The notes under the pieces are model-generated. The model saw only the letters and a list, made by a program, of their open reading frames with translations, was not told the DNA's origin and did not search any database. From Labrenzia sp. CE80 (lineage in GTDB: Bacteria; Pseudomonadota; Alphaproteobacteria; Rhizobiales; Stappiaceae), in contig NZ_WAJT01000001.1 in NCBI RefSeq assembly GCF_009650605.1, forward strand, positions 310,001 through 374,000: a stretch of DNA of 64,000 bases, read 5' to 3'. This document shows positions 9,606 to 21,585 of this stretch, piece after piece (positions within the stretch are counted from its first letter, which is position 1; the number at the start of each line of letters is the position of its first letter). The translations under genes were made by a program, and so were the position numbers.

Positions 9606-9810
9606 TCGGGCTCATAACTTCGCTCTCACCTCGCGTTTATCAGACTGCCGTTTTTCGTGCTTGCCACAAAAAAGCTCAAAAAAAGCGACACATGGCTGTT
9701 CTGGGGCGTGACGGAAGCAGTCGATTTCCGCTAAACACCTTCAGTCATAATTGCCAAATGAACCTGTCGCGAAGCTTGCGGGCCGATTGAACAGGCGAGG
9801 AGTGCTTGGG

Positions 9811-10692
9811 GTGAAATTGATGAATTGGCGCCAAAAGGATGAACAGGTTGCCCTGGAAACAGGCCAGCCGACGATCGGCATCCTGAAGATCGCGGCGCTT
9901 GCGATTCCCCTGGCCCTTGCAGCCTGTTCGTCGAAAGACGACCTTGATGATCTGGCGCTGAACGATACGCCGCCGGAAGTTCTCTACAATGAGGGTCTTG
10001 CCCTGCGCGCACAGGGAAAGCTGGCACCGGCCAGCAAGAAATTTGAAGAACTCGACAAGCTCTATCCCTATTCCGAGTATGCCAAGAAGTCGCTGGTCAA
10101 CATGGCCTACGTGAACTTCTCTCGCGGCAAATATGCCGAGGCGATCAGCGCTGCGCGGCGGTTCCTGACGCTCTATCCGGGCAACGAAGACGCAGCCTAT
10201 GCGCTTTATATCATTGGGCAGAGCTATTTCCGTCAGATGCCGGACATCACCCGGGACCAGGAAACCACGGAGAAGGCCAGGGCTGCCTTCAACGAGCTGC
10301 TGCAGCGCTATCCCGATTCGGAATATACCTCTGATGCAGAAGCCAAGCTGCGTATCGTTCAGGATCAGCTGGGCGGCAAGGAAATGCAGGTCGGTCGCTA
10401 CTACCTGGAAAAACGCAATTACATTGCAGCGATCAACCGCTTCAAGACAGTGGTCATCCACTACCAGACCACACGACACGTCGAAGAAGCGCTGTTTCGC
10501 CTGACCGAGGGCTATTACGCGCTTGGTGTTGTGAGCGAAGCGCAGACAGCCGCGGCCGTCCTCGGACACAACTTCCCGGACAGCCAGTGGTACAAGGATG
10601 CCTATTCACTGTTGAACAAAGGGGGATATGAGCCCTCAGAAGACAGTGGAAGCTGGATCAGTAAGGCATTCAGGGGTATCAACGTCTTCTGA
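9811..10692 (+). CDS. bamD: BamD/ComL outer-membrane assembly lipoprotein
   Basis: Lipoprotein subunit of the BAM complex that inserts beta-barrel proteins into the outer membrane. GTG 9811 is chosen because AGGAG sits 8 bases upstream; a TTG at 9751 is the other possibility. This gives 293 residues. After a polar lead of about 23 residues comes a hydrophobic segment ending in a lipobox LAAC, with Cys39 as the lipidated residue. The rest is tetratricopeptide-like helices with recurrent A-x-x-x-F/Y-x-x-L-x-x-x-YP units, as in BamD. lpxC-bamD-recN is the usual alphaproteobacterial order. Confidence 0.92.
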   Translation: MKLMNWRQKDEQVALETGQPTIGILKIAALAIPLALAACSSKDDLDDLALNDTPPEVLYNEGLALRAQGKLAPASKKFEELDKLYPYSEYAKKSLVNMAYVNFSRGKYAEAISAARRFLTLYPGNEDAAYALYIIGQSYFRQMPDITRDQETTEKARAAFNELLQRYPDSEYTSDAEAKLRIVQDQLGGKEMQVGRYYLEKRNYIAAINRFKTVVIHYQTTRHVEEALFRLTEGYYALGVVSEAQTAAAVLGHNFPDSQWYKDAYSLLNKGGYEPSEDSGSWISKAFRGINVF

Positions 10693-10732
10693 TCTTAGTG
10701 GACTGCTGACCTGGATCCGGAGCTTCCTGCCC

Positions 10733-12403
10733 ATGCTCGTGACGCTGGCCATTCGCGACATTGTCCTGATTGACCGTCTCGATCTCGATTTTTCAAACGG
10801 AATGTCCGTGCTCACCGGGGAAACCGGCGCGGGTAAATCCATCTTGCTTGACTCGTTGTCTCTGGCGATTGGTGGGCGAGGGGATGCTGATCTCGTGCGC
10901 CATGGTGAAAGCCAGGGCCAGGTGACAGCGGTTTTCGACGTTCCTGGCAATCACGCAGTTCGTCAGTTGTTGCGCGACAACGATGTAGAGGATGATGGCG
11001 ACATCATCTTGCGCCGGGTTCAGACCGCTGATGGACGGACGCGGGCCTTCGTCAATGACCAGCCTGTTAGTGTCGGCCTGATGAAGCAGGCTGGTGCGTT
11101 ACTGGTGGAGATTCACGGCCAGCATGATGACCGAGCCCTGGTCGATCCGGAAAGCCATCGCCAGCTTGTAGACAGCTTTGCAGGCCTCCAGGACGATGTG
11201 ATGCGGGTCGGTGACGCCTATACAGCTTACCGGCAGGCGGAAAAAGCGGTTCGCGACCACACGGCAAGAATAGAGACCGCGCGTAAGGAAGCGGATTACC
11301 TCAAGGCCGCGGTCGATGAATTGACGCTTCTGGCGCCCGATGGCGGCGAAGAAGAAGATCTGGCGGCACGCCGGACCACCATGATGCAGGTGGAAAAGAT
11401 TGCCGGCGATCTCAACGATGCGTTCGAGACCCTCAACGGCGGTGCATCGCCAATCCCCGAGCTGTCCAGTCTTCTGCGCCGCATGGAGCGCAAGGCGGAC
11501 CAGGTGCCGCATTTGCTCAATGCGCCGGTGAGAGCGCTGGCCTCAGCGCTCGACAGCCTCGAAGATGCACGTGGGGGGCTGGAAACGGCGCTTCGCGAGA
11601 CGGATTTCGATCCGAGGGAACTGGAAGCCGTCGAAGAGCGCCTCTTTGCTCTGCGAGCCGCAGGACGCAAGTTCTCCGTTCCGGTTGATGAGCTTGCTGC
11701 GCTCTGCGCCGGCATGAGCGCCGACCTTGCGGATCTGGACGCTGGCGAAGACAAGCTTGCTGCCTTGGAGGCGACGGCGGTCAAGGCAAAAGAGACTTAT
11801 GACGCCAGGGCGTTGAAGCTCTCGGACAAGCGCCAGAAAGCGGCCCATGCCCTGGAGAAGGCCGTGGGTGCGGAGCTGCCGGCGCTGAAACTGGAGCGCG
11901 CTCGCTTCATCGTTGAAGCAACGCGCGATCCGGAAGCGCGCGGAAAGTCTGGCATTGACCAGATGGAGTTTCACGTCCAGACCAACCCGGGAACCCGGCC
12001 CGGCCCGATGATGAAAGTGGCGTCCGGCGGGGAGCTGTCACGGTTTCTGTTGGCGTTGAAGGTATCTCTGGCAGACAAGGGTTCTGCGCCGACATTGGTG
12101 TTCGACGAGATCGACACCGGGGTCGGCGGTGCTGTCGCTGAAGCCATCGGCGTGCGCCTGGCCCGACTTGCGGCCAATGTTCAGGTTCTTACTGTCACCC
12201 ACGCACCGCAGGTGGCGGCGAGAGCGGCGGGTCATTTCCTGATTGCCAAGGAAGCTGCGGACAAGGAACGGGTCGCAACCCGTGTCCGACTGATCGATGA
12301 AGATCACCGGCGCGAGGAAATCGCGCGGATGCTTGCCGGCAGCACCATCACCGAAGAAGCCCGGGCGGCGGCCAGCAAGTTGATCGCTGAAGCAGCGCAG
12401 TAA
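10733..12403 (+). CDS. recN: RecN, SMC-like DNA repair ATPase
   Basis: SMC-family ATPase acting early in double-strand break repair. An upstream ATG (10628) lies inside bamD; ATG 10733 is preferred and gives 556 residues, beginning with the typical RecN start MLxxLxIRDIVLIDRL. The Walker A GETGAGKS sits near residues 29-36. Other RecN signatures are VEIHGQHDD, a central helical region predicted as coiled coil, the ABC signature SGGELSRFLLALK, Walker B LVFDEIDTGVGG, and the TVTHAPQVAA switch. It begins 40 bases after bamD, so probably shares its transcript. Confidence 0.95.
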   Translation: MLVTLAIRDIVLIDRLDLDFSNGMSVLTGETGAGKSILLDSLSLAIGGRGDADLVRHGESQGQVTAVFDVPGNHAVRQLLRDNDVEDDGDIILRRVQTADGRTRAFVNDQPVSVGLMKQAGALLVEIHGQHDDRALVDPESHRQLVDSFAGLQDDVMRVGDAYTAYRQAEKAVRDHTARIETARKEADYLKAAVDELTLLAPDGGEEEDLAARRTTMMQVEKIAGDLNDAFETLNGGASPIPELSSLLRRMERKADQVPHLLNAPVRALASALDSLEDARGGLETALRETDFDPRELEAVEERLFALRAAGRKFSVPVDELAALCAGMSADLADLDAGEDKLAALEATAVKAKETYDARALKLSDKRQKAAHALEKAVGAELPALKLERARFIVEATRDPEARGKSGIDQMEFHVQTNPGTRPGPMMKVASGGELSRFLLALKVSLADKGSAPTLVFDEIDTGVGGAVAEAIGVRLARLAANVQVLTVTHAPQVAARAAGHFLIAKEAADKERVATRVRLIDEDHRREEIARMLAGSTITEEARAAASKLIAEAAQ

Positions 12404-12679
12404 ACGATCAAGCTTGCCGCCTTAAGCTTATTCTGGCCTGGCAGTCAGTCATCCACTCCTGGAATTGGCGCCACGAGCAGGGGCTTCCGGTTTGTGAGTG
12501 TCCCGGTCCTGAAAAGCTAATTCAAGATCTCCTGTGCTTTTGTCGGGAATCGGTTGCTCCCTCTGACTTCTTGGGGGATCGCCCCTTGAGACTGGACTTT
12601 GGTTCCGTTAAGCGATCAGCTGTTCAGATTGGGACAGCCAGATTCCCAGCGGCCCCGCCCTTGATTGCGTGATGAGATC

Positions 12680-14833
12680 ATGACCGAAACTTCTGCTGCA
12701 AAGACCGCTGTTGAGGCCCTCTCGGAAGAGGAGGCAAAAGCCGAACTGGAACGGCTCGCAGCCGAGATTGCGGAGAACGACAAGCGCTACCATGGCGAGG
12801 ATGCCCCCGTCATTTCCGACGCCGAATACGACGCGCTGCGCCGGCGCAACCAAGAAATCGAGGTGCGGTTTCCAAGTCTTGTGCGCGAAGACAGCCCGTC
12901 ACGCCACGTGGGCGCCGAGCCTTCTGAGGGCTTTGGCAAGATCACCCACAAAGTGCCGATGCTGTCGCTGGACAACGCCTTTGACGACGACGATGTGCGC
13001 GACTTCGTTGGCCGGGTGCGTCGGTTCCTGAAATTCGATCCATTGATGGGCGTGCTCGCGGTCACGGCAGAGCCGAAGATCGACGGTCTGTCCCTGTCGC
13101 TGCGCTACGAGACGGGCAAGCTCGTTAGCGCGGCAACGCGCGGAGACGGCACGGTGGGCGAGAATGTCACTGCCAATGCGCGAACGATCGCCGATATTCC
13201 AAAAGAGCTTACCGGCGACGTTCCGGACGTTGTCGAGGTCCGGGGCGAAGTCTATATGGCCCACGCGGATTTTACGGCGCTCAATGCGCGCATGGAGGCC
13301 AATGGCGGCAAGACCTTCGCCAATCCGCGCAACGCGGCTGCCGGTTCGCTTCGTCAGCTTAATTCTGAAATCACTGCTTCGCGGCCGCTGCGCTTCTTTG
13401 CTTATGCCTGGGGCGAGATGAGCGAGATGCCGGCGGACACCCAGATGGGCATGGTCGAGGCATTCCGGGACTGGGGCTTTGTCATCAACGACCGGATGAA
13501 GCGGTGCGAGAGTGTCGAAGAGCTGGTCGGGGTCTATCACGGCATCGAGGAAGAACGGGCGACGCTTGGCTATGACATCGATGGCGTGGTCTACAAAGTG
13601 GATCGTCTCGATCTGCAGACGCGGCTCGGCTTCATCTCTCGCTCGCCCCGCTGGGCAATTGCGCACAAGTTTCCCGCCGAACAGGCCTTTACGCTTCTCA
13701 ACGATATCGAGATCCAGGTGGGCCGGACCGGGGCGCTGACACCGGTTGCCAAACTGGAACCGGTCACGGTTGGGGGGGTGGTGGTCTCCAATGCAACGCT
13801 GCACAACGAGGACTACATCAAGGGCATAGGACCCAATGGCGAGGCGATCCGAGAGGGCAAGGACCTGCGCGTCGGCGACACGGTGAAGATCCAGCGCGCT
13901 GGCGACGTCATCCCCCAGATTGTGGATGTGGACCTTGCCAAGCGTTCGGAAGGGGCGGAGCCCTTCGAGTTTCCGACGGTTTGTCCTGCGTGTGGCAGTC
14001 ATGCGGTGCGTGATGAGAACGCCAAGACCGGTCGACGTGATGCGATCCGGCGCTGCTCCGGCGGTCTGATCTGCCCGGCCCAGGCGACGGAGAAGCTGAA
14101 ACACTTCGTGTCGCGCAATGCCTTTGACATCGAGGGCTTCGGTGACAAGCAGGTCGATGCCTTCTATGCCGACGGCCTTGTGACCACTCCGGCGGAGATT
14201 TTCACCCTGGAGACCCGCGACCGGCAAGCGCTGACCAAGCTGCGCAACCGGGAGGGATGGGGGGCGGTTTCGGCGCGCAATCTGTTCGCGGCGATCAATG
14301 AACGCCGTTCTATCGATCTGCACCGTTTCATCTTTGCGCTCGGCATCCGCCATGTGGGCGAGGGCAATGCCAAGCTGCTGGCGCGGGCCTACGGTTCTTG
14401 GGAGGCCTTTTCGCAGGCGATTGTGAAGGCCGGAGACCAGAGCAGCGAAGCCTGGCGAGACCTAAATGACATCGATGGTATCGGAGGTATCGTCGCCGAG
14501 GCATTGACCGAGTTCTTCGCTGAGGAACACAATCTCGAACAGCTGAAAGCGCTCTTGGCGGAAGTTGCGCCACTGGATGCGGAGATTGTCGATGCCGGCG
14601 ACAGCCCCGTCGCTGGCAAGACCGTGGTCTTTACCGGGTCTTTGGAGCGTATGACACGGGATGAAGCCAAAGCCATGGCCGAACGGTTCGGTGCCAAGGT
14701 TTCAGGATCCGTGTCAAAGAAAACGGACCTAATTGTTGCCGGGCCTGGTGCAGGCTCCAAGTTGAAGAAAGCTGAAGAACTTGGTTTAGAAGTTATTAGC
14801 GAGGATGACTGGTTCGTCCTTGTCGGTTCCTGA
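12680..14833 (+). CDS. ligA: LigA, NAD-dependent DNA ligase
   Basis: Seals nicks in replication and repair using NAD. The chosen ATG at 12680 gives 717 residues; a TTG 15 bases upstream is in frame but less likely. The N-terminal Ia region (YHGEDAPVISDAEYD) is followed by the adenylation domain with the catalytic lysine K133 in PKIDG. Then come the OB fold, a four-cysteine zinc finger (CPACG...C...C), helix-hairpin-helix repeats, and a C-terminal BRCT domain (GKTVVFTGSLERMTRDEAK). A gap of 276 bases separates it from recN, with no terminator recognised. Confidence 0.96.
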   Translation: MTETSAAKTAVEALSEEEAKAELERLAAEIAENDKRYHGEDAPVISDAEYDALRRRNQEIEVRFPSLVREDSPSRHVGAEPSEGFGKITHKVPMLSLDNAFDDDDVRDFVGRVRRFLKFDPLMGVLAVTAEPKIDGLSLSLRYETGKLVSAATRGDGTVGENVTANARTIADIPKELTGDVPDVVEVRGEVYMAHADFTALNARMEANGGKTFANPRNAAAGSLRQLNSEITASRPLRFFAYAWGEMSEMPADTQMGMVEAFRDWGFVINDRMKRCESVEELVGVYHGIEEERATLGYDIDGVVYKVDRLDLQTRLGFISRSPRWAIAHKFPAEQAFTLLNDIEIQVGRTGALTPVAKLEPVTVGGVVVSNATLHNEDYIKGIGPNGEAIREGKDLRVGDTVKIQRAGDVIPQIVDVDLAKRSEGAEPFEFPTVCPACGSHAVRDENAKTGRRDAIRRCSGGLICPAQATEKLKHFVSRNAFDIEGFGDKQVDAFYADGLVTTPAEIFTLETRDRQALTKLRNREGWGAVSARNLFAAINERRSIDLHRFIFALGIRHVGEGNAKLLARAYGSWEAFSQAIVKAGDQSSEAWRDLNDIDGIGGIVAEALTEFFAEEHNLEQLKALLAEVAPLDAEIVDAGDSPVAGKTVVFTGSLERMTRDEAKAMAERFGAKVSGSVSKKTDLIVAGPGAGSKLKKAEELGLEVISEDDWFVLVGS

Positions 14834-14946
14834 TCCTGACTACCCCTGATTAGTGCAATGGCCGAATCACGCCATTTTCCAGAGAAGGCTCTGAAATAGC
14901 GGGCAAAATTGCCCTGGATCGAACCCTTGGTTGTATTGACAAGGGT

Positions 14947-14992
14947 GAGAAATGAGCATTTGCCTGGGCATTTGGGCAATCTCTCATTTTTC
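14947..14992 (+). terminator. Candidate hairpin terminator after ligA
   Basis: An imperfect long stem: GAGAAATGAG (14947-14956) against CTCATTTTTC (14983-14992) with one mismatch, plus an inner TTGCC/GGGCAA pairing, ending in five T. It is AT-rich, so weaker than the other terminators in the window, but correctly placed between ligA and the chemoreceptor. Confidence 0.4.
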
Positions 14993-15050
14993 AGGGGAGG
15001 TACTGTACCAAATTAATTCAAATGAAATAATTCTCGACAACTCTCCTAAC

Positions 15051-15065
15051 GGAATAAGTTATTCC
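15051..15065. promoter_or_regulatory. Perfect dyad just upstream of the chemoreceptor gene
   Basis: GGAATAA-G-TTATTCC is a perfect 7-1-7 inverted repeat ending 17 bases before the ATG at 15083, with the ribosome site GGAGGGG between them. A shorter dyad GGTAC-T-GTACC lies at 14999-15009. They could be operator sites or, if transcribed, a small 5' hairpin next to the ribosome site. No known regulator is assigned. Confidence 0.35.
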
Positions 15066-15082
15066 CGACGTGGAGGGGCCAA

Positions 15083-17158
15083 ATGTTCGGAAGAATCAAA
15101 GTGCAAATTATGGCACTGGCAATAATACCAATGACCGCTGTGGCTATATTTTCCGGGGTCTCCGTTTACGAGAAGTATGTGGAGCTTCGGCATCATGATT
15201 TCATGGTGCCTCTGTCGCGCATTGCGGAAGATGCCGGCAACGTGATTCACGAGGTCCAGAAAGAGCGCGGCAAGACCGCCAGCTTGATCAAGTCGGGCTA
15301 TGACAGCAAGATTTCGGCAGATGTCATGGCGCAACGCACCAGCGTTGATGCCGCCATCAAGATCTTCGATGACCATGTCGCGAGCGCTGACTTGCACAAT
15401 GAGCATGTCGAAAAAGAGCTCGCGTACGTTTCCGATGCCGTTCACGAAATAACCGAACTTCGCCAGCAGATCGATGCGAAGTCCTTGAAAGCGGGCAAAA
15501 CCGTCGAGGGCTATTCAAAAGAAATCTCGGCCATGATTCACCTGATCGGTGTCGTGGTGGAATCGAGCCCATCCTCTGCCATCACCGCCGAGTTGTTGCC
15601 CTTCCTGGCTTTGACTGAAGCCATGGAGGCGGGCGGTCTCGAGCGTGCGATCGGCGCCAATTTCCTCGCTGCGTTCAGAGACACGGGTGAGATCGACAAC
15701 GAAGCGTTTCTTGGCTTTATCTCCCGCTTCGGTGCTGAGCAGGCCTTTCTGAAGGAATTCGAAGCTATTGCGCTGGCCGACCAGAAGGAACTGTTCAAGA
15801 AAACGGTTACAGGTCCTGCTGTCGCTGAAGCGCTCGCCATGCGTGAGACCTTGCAGAAACTGCCGCAGACCATGGATGCAGGCGATCTGCAGCCAGCAGT
15901 CTGGTTCGCAAAAGCCACTGAACGCCTGAATCTCATCAAGCAGATGTCTGATGATCTGATCCACCGGGCTGAATACGCTGCGGATGCAGACACCGGGGCT
16001 CTGCAATCGCAGATCATAATGCTCTCCATCTTTGCCGTTTCGGCATTGGTAGGCAGCGGTCTCTTCGTGTTTTGGCAGGTTCGCTCGATTTCGGGGCTTC
16101 TGGCCAGTCAGCGTGATACGATCGCCAGCCTCGCCGAAGGCGAACTTGATGGCGAAATCCGGTTCACGGATCGCCCGGACGAAATCGGCGATATCGCGCG
16201 TGCTGCGGAAGTGCTCCGTGACAATTCGATCGCCCGTATCCAGCTGGAAGAAAGCGCACGCAAGGAGCAGGCTCTGGAGATTGAGCGCAAGCGCCATATG
16301 GAAGGTGTCATCGAGATCTTCCGCACGTCGGTTGGTTCGATCCAGGAAATCCTGGGTAACGAGACAAGCTCCGTGAGCGAGACTGCGCGGCAGCTTGTGC
16401 AGATTGCAGACGATGCAAGCGGCGCTGCTGAAGCTGCCCACTCTGCGACTGGCGTTGCCTCGACCAACGTTCAGACTGTGGCTTCAGCCGCAACCGAACT
16501 GTCGGCCTCTATCCAGGAAATCTCGCGCCAATCAGCTGCGGCATTGAACATTGCTTCAGAAGCTTCGGAAGTTGCCAAGGCGACGGACCGCGATGTTGCG
16601 ACACTTGCCGAAACAGCTGACAAGATCGGTGAAGTTGTTGGCATGATCCGCGCGATTGCCGAGCAGACCAACCTTCTTGCGCTGAACGCGACCATTGAGG
16701 CAGCGCGTGCCGGGGAAGCCGGCAAGGGCTTCGCGGTTGTTGCGGCTGAGGTTAAGGAACTGTCTGATCAGACTGCAAAGGCGACCGATGAGATCGCCAC
16801 GCAGATCACGGACATTCAGTCCTCGACCAAGAATGCGGTCGGTGCGATCCAGGCGATCGTTGAGCGTATCGGCGAAGTTCAGGATGTAACGACCGCAATT
16901 GCTGCCTCTGTCGAAGAGCAGGACGTGGCAACGAGCGAGATCACGAAGAGCATCAACCTGGCGGCGGAAGGCAGCTCCACGGCAGCTTCCAATGTTGACG
17001 GTGTTGCCGGTGCGATCGGTCAGACGAAGAACCAGTCTGCCGATGTGAACCAGTCTGCTGATCGTCTGGGCGCTGTCGCCACTGAACTTTCCAGCGCGGT
17101 TGACGCCTTCCTCAGCGAAGTTGCGACCGACGAAGGACCTAGCAGCCAGGCTGCCTGA
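15083..17158 (+). CDS. Methyl-accepting chemotaxis protein with NIT-type sensor domain
   Basis: Membrane chemoreceptor that signals to CheA/CheW. The 691-residue layout is membrane segment 1 near residues 7-29; a long, mostly helical periplasmic region to about 305 with the features of the nitrate/nitrite-sensing (NIT) domain (VIHEVQKERGKTASL, and a repeat-like AMEAGGLERA); membrane segment 2 near 308-330; HAMP to about 385; then the signalling domain with the hairpin tip EQTNLLALNATIEAARAGE...GFAVVA near 527-560. There is no NWETF-type tether at the C-terminus. Good ribosome site. No che genes adjoin it, so it is an orphan receptor. The ligand is inferred only. Confidence 0.88.
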   Translation: MFGRIKVQIMALAIIPMTAVAIFSGVSVYEKYVELRHHDFMVPLSRIAEDAGNVIHEVQKERGKTASLIKSGYDSKISADVMAQRTSVDAAIKIFDDHVASADLHNEHVEKELAYVSDAVHEITELRQQIDAKSLKAGKTVEGYSKEISAMIHLIGVVVESSPSSAITAELLPFLALTEAMEAGGLERAIGANFLAAFRDTGEIDNEAFLGFISRFGAEQAFLKEFEAIALADQKELFKKTVTGPAVAEALAMRETLQKLPQTMDAGDLQPAVWFAKATERLNLIKQMSDDLIHRAEYAADADTGALQSQIIMLSIFAVSALVGSGLFVFWQVRSISGLLASQRDTIASLAEGELDGEIRFTDRPDEIGDIARAAEVLRDNSIARIQLEESARKEQALEIERKRHMEGVIEIFRTSVGSIQEILGNETSSVSETARQLVQIADDASGAAEAAHSATGVASTNVQTVASAATELSASIQEISRQSAAALNIASEASEVAKATDRDVATLAETADKIGEVVGMIRAIAEQTNLLALNATIEAARAGEAGKGFAVVAAEVKELSDQTAKATDEIATQITDIQSSTKNAVGAIQAIVERIGEVQDVTTAIAASVEEQDVATSEITKSINLAAEGSSTAASNVDGVAGAIGQTKNQSADVNQSADRLGAVATELSSAVDAFLSEVATDEGPSSQAA

Positions 17159-17345
17159 TCTCCTTGATCTTCACCATCTGAAACGGCGGCAGGCCCCTCT
17201 GCCGCCGTTTCTGTTTCTTCTTCCGGTCCGGGCCGCCGGGGTCTGCCCATTTCCCCACCGAAAACTCGGTTTCGCGCCTCGCCCTTGCCGCTTTTGTTGC
17301 TATATTGTTCTTGACTGAACACTCTAGAATCGCAGCGCGGTGCAT

Positions 17346-19829
<2,484 letters not shown>

Positions 19830-19937
19830 AGTTTCCCGGTTTCTGAGTGATACACAGGTCTGCGCTCCGCGTAGAGAGGAAAAGGCAGTCTCCAATGGGG
19901 AGAGCTTGCTGCTGTTTCTCTTGCCGGAGCGCTTTTC

Positions 19938-21464
19938 GTGCCTGTTCGCAATCTCATCCTCATTCTCGGTGACCAGCTGACGCCCGCGATCAGTTCCCTA
20001 CGCGGAGCCGAGAAAGATCACGACCGGATCCTGATGGCGGAGGTCGCCGAAGAAGCGACCTATGTGCGTCACCACAAGAAGAAGATCGCCTTTGTCTTTT
20101 CCGCCATGCGGCACTTTGCTGAGGAACTCGCCGAAGCCGGTTGGACCGTCGATTATGTCCAGCTGAACGACGCGGGCAACAGCGGCAACCTGAAGGGGGA
20201 GGTCGCGCGCGCGGTCAGGCGCCTGAAGCCCACCAGCGTGAGCATCACCGAGCCGGGTGAATACCGCTTGCTTGCGGATTTCAAAGGTTGGGAGGTGGAA
20301 CTTGGCGTGCCGGTCGACATTCGTCCTGACGGGCGTTTCTTCTGTTCAAGATCCGAGTTCGAGCGTTGGGCCGATGGCCGCAAACGGTTCCTGATGGAGG
20401 ATTTCTACCGGCATATGCGGGTCAAGACTGGTCTCTTGATGGACGGTGACAAACCGGCCGGCGGCAAATGGAATTTCGACAAGGACAATCGCAAGCCGGC
20501 GGGTCAGGATCTGTTCATGCCGCGTCCGAGGCGGTTCGAGCCGGATGAGATCACGCGGAATGTGCTTTCACTGGTCGAGGCACGCTTTGCGGAGCATTTT
20601 GGCTTGCTTGATCCGTTCTGGTTTGCGGTGAACCGAGAGCAGGCGCGTGAGGCCTTCGATGATTTCCTCGAGGCTGGCCTGCCGCGCTTCGGCGAGTTCC
20701 AGGACGCGATGCTGCGCGCAGAGCCGTTTCTCTATCATTCCGTTGTCTCTCCCTATCTCAATGCCGGGCTTCTGGATCCGATGGAGTTGTGCCAGGCGGT
20801 TGATCAGGCGTATCGAGATGGTAAGGTGCCAATCAATTCCGCAGAAGGCTTCATCCGCCAGATCATTGGCTGGCGCGAGTATGTCCGTGGCATTTACTGG
20901 CTGAGAATGCCCGAGATGGCCGAAGAGAACTTCCTGGACGCCACGAGGGATTTGCCCTCTTTCTACTGGAGTGCGGAAACGGACATGACCTGTCTGAAAG
21001 AAGCCATCACGCAAACCCGTGACGAGGCCTATGCCCATCACATTCAGCGGCTGATGATCACCGGTAACTTTGCGATGCTCGCAGGCATTGAGCCACGGCA
21101 GGTGCATGAGTGGTATCTGGCGGTCTATGCGGATGCTTACGAATGGGTCGAAATGCCCAACACGCTGGGCATGAGCCAGTTCGCTGACGGAGGGTTCCTG
21201 GCTTCAAAGCCTTACGCTTCTGGGGGGAACTACATCCGGAAGATGTCGGACTACTGCGGATCTTGCCGCTATGATGTTGCGCGGAAGACCGGCGAAGACG
21301 CTTGTCCCTTCAATGCGCTTTACTGGAATTTTCTTGACCGAAATGTGGAGCGCCTCAAGGGCAATCGAAGGCTTGCAACCGCCTATAGCACCTGGAAACG
21401 CATGGGGGAGGAGAAGCAGGAAACCTACCGCCGCAGTGCGCGCGGTTTTCTTGAAAAGCTGTGA
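19938..21464 (+). CDS. Iron-sulfur bacterial cryptochrome/(6-4) photolyase (PhrB type)
   Basis: Light-driven DNA repair flavoprotein. The 508 residues start with LILILGDQLTP, the mark of the FeS-BCP class rather than CPD photolyases. Four cysteines, C352, C440, C443 and C456 (TCLKE, YCGSC, ACPFN), match the order and spacing of the [4Fe-4S] ligands of Agrobacterium PhrB, offset by two. The C-terminal half carries the FAD-binding helical domain, including EGFIRQIIGWREYVRGIYW and ITGNFAML. Start GTG has GGAG at good distance. Substrate (6-4 photoproduct) and a lumazine antenna are inferred from PhrB. Confidence 0.9.
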   Translation: MPVRNLILILGDQLTPAISSLRGAEKDHDRILMAEVAEEATYVRHHKKKIAFVFSAMRHFAEELAEAGWTVDYVQLNDAGNSGNLKGEVARAVRRLKPTSVSITEPGEYRLLADFKGWEVELGVPVDIRPDGRFFCSRSEFERWADGRKRFLMEDFYRHMRVKTGLLMDGDKPAGGKWNFDKDNRKPAGQDLFMPRPRRFEPDEITRNVLSLVEARFAEHFGLLDPFWFAVNREQAREAFDDFLEAGLPRFGEFQDAMLRAEPFLYHSVVSPYLNAGLLDPMELCQAVDQAYRDGKVPINSAEGFIRQIIGWREYVRGIYWLRMPEMAEENFLDATRDLPSFYWSAETDMTCLKEAITQTRDEAYAHHIQRLMITGNFAMLAGIEPRQVHEWYLAVYADAYEWVEMPNTLGMSQFADGGFLASKPYASGGNYIRKMSDYCGSCRYDVARKTGEDACPFNALYWNFLDRNVERLKGNRRLATAYSTWKRMGEEKQETYRRSARGFLEKL

Positions 21465-21510
21465 TGGCGGGAGAGTAAACTAGCGATTTCAATATGCTGA
21501 ATGGCAATTG

Positions 21511-21543
21511 AAAAAGAGCCGGCCCCCGTGTGGAGGACCGGCT
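21511..21543 (-). terminator. Terminator for the small minus-strand gene
   Basis: Read on the minus strand, AGCCGG...CCGGCT closes a loop of about 15 bases and is followed by CTTTTTC. On the plus strand no T-run follows, so it serves the gene at 21586-22050 rather than the photolyase gene. Confidence 0.75.
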
Positions 21544-21585
21544 TAGCCTTGCAGGTTATCAGGGGGACGTACCAGCAAGGAAGTA

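Noticed and set aside
12899..14353. 484-codon minus-strand frame
   Set aside because: Antisense to ligA, with His/Arg-rich low-information translation; a GC-bias shadow.
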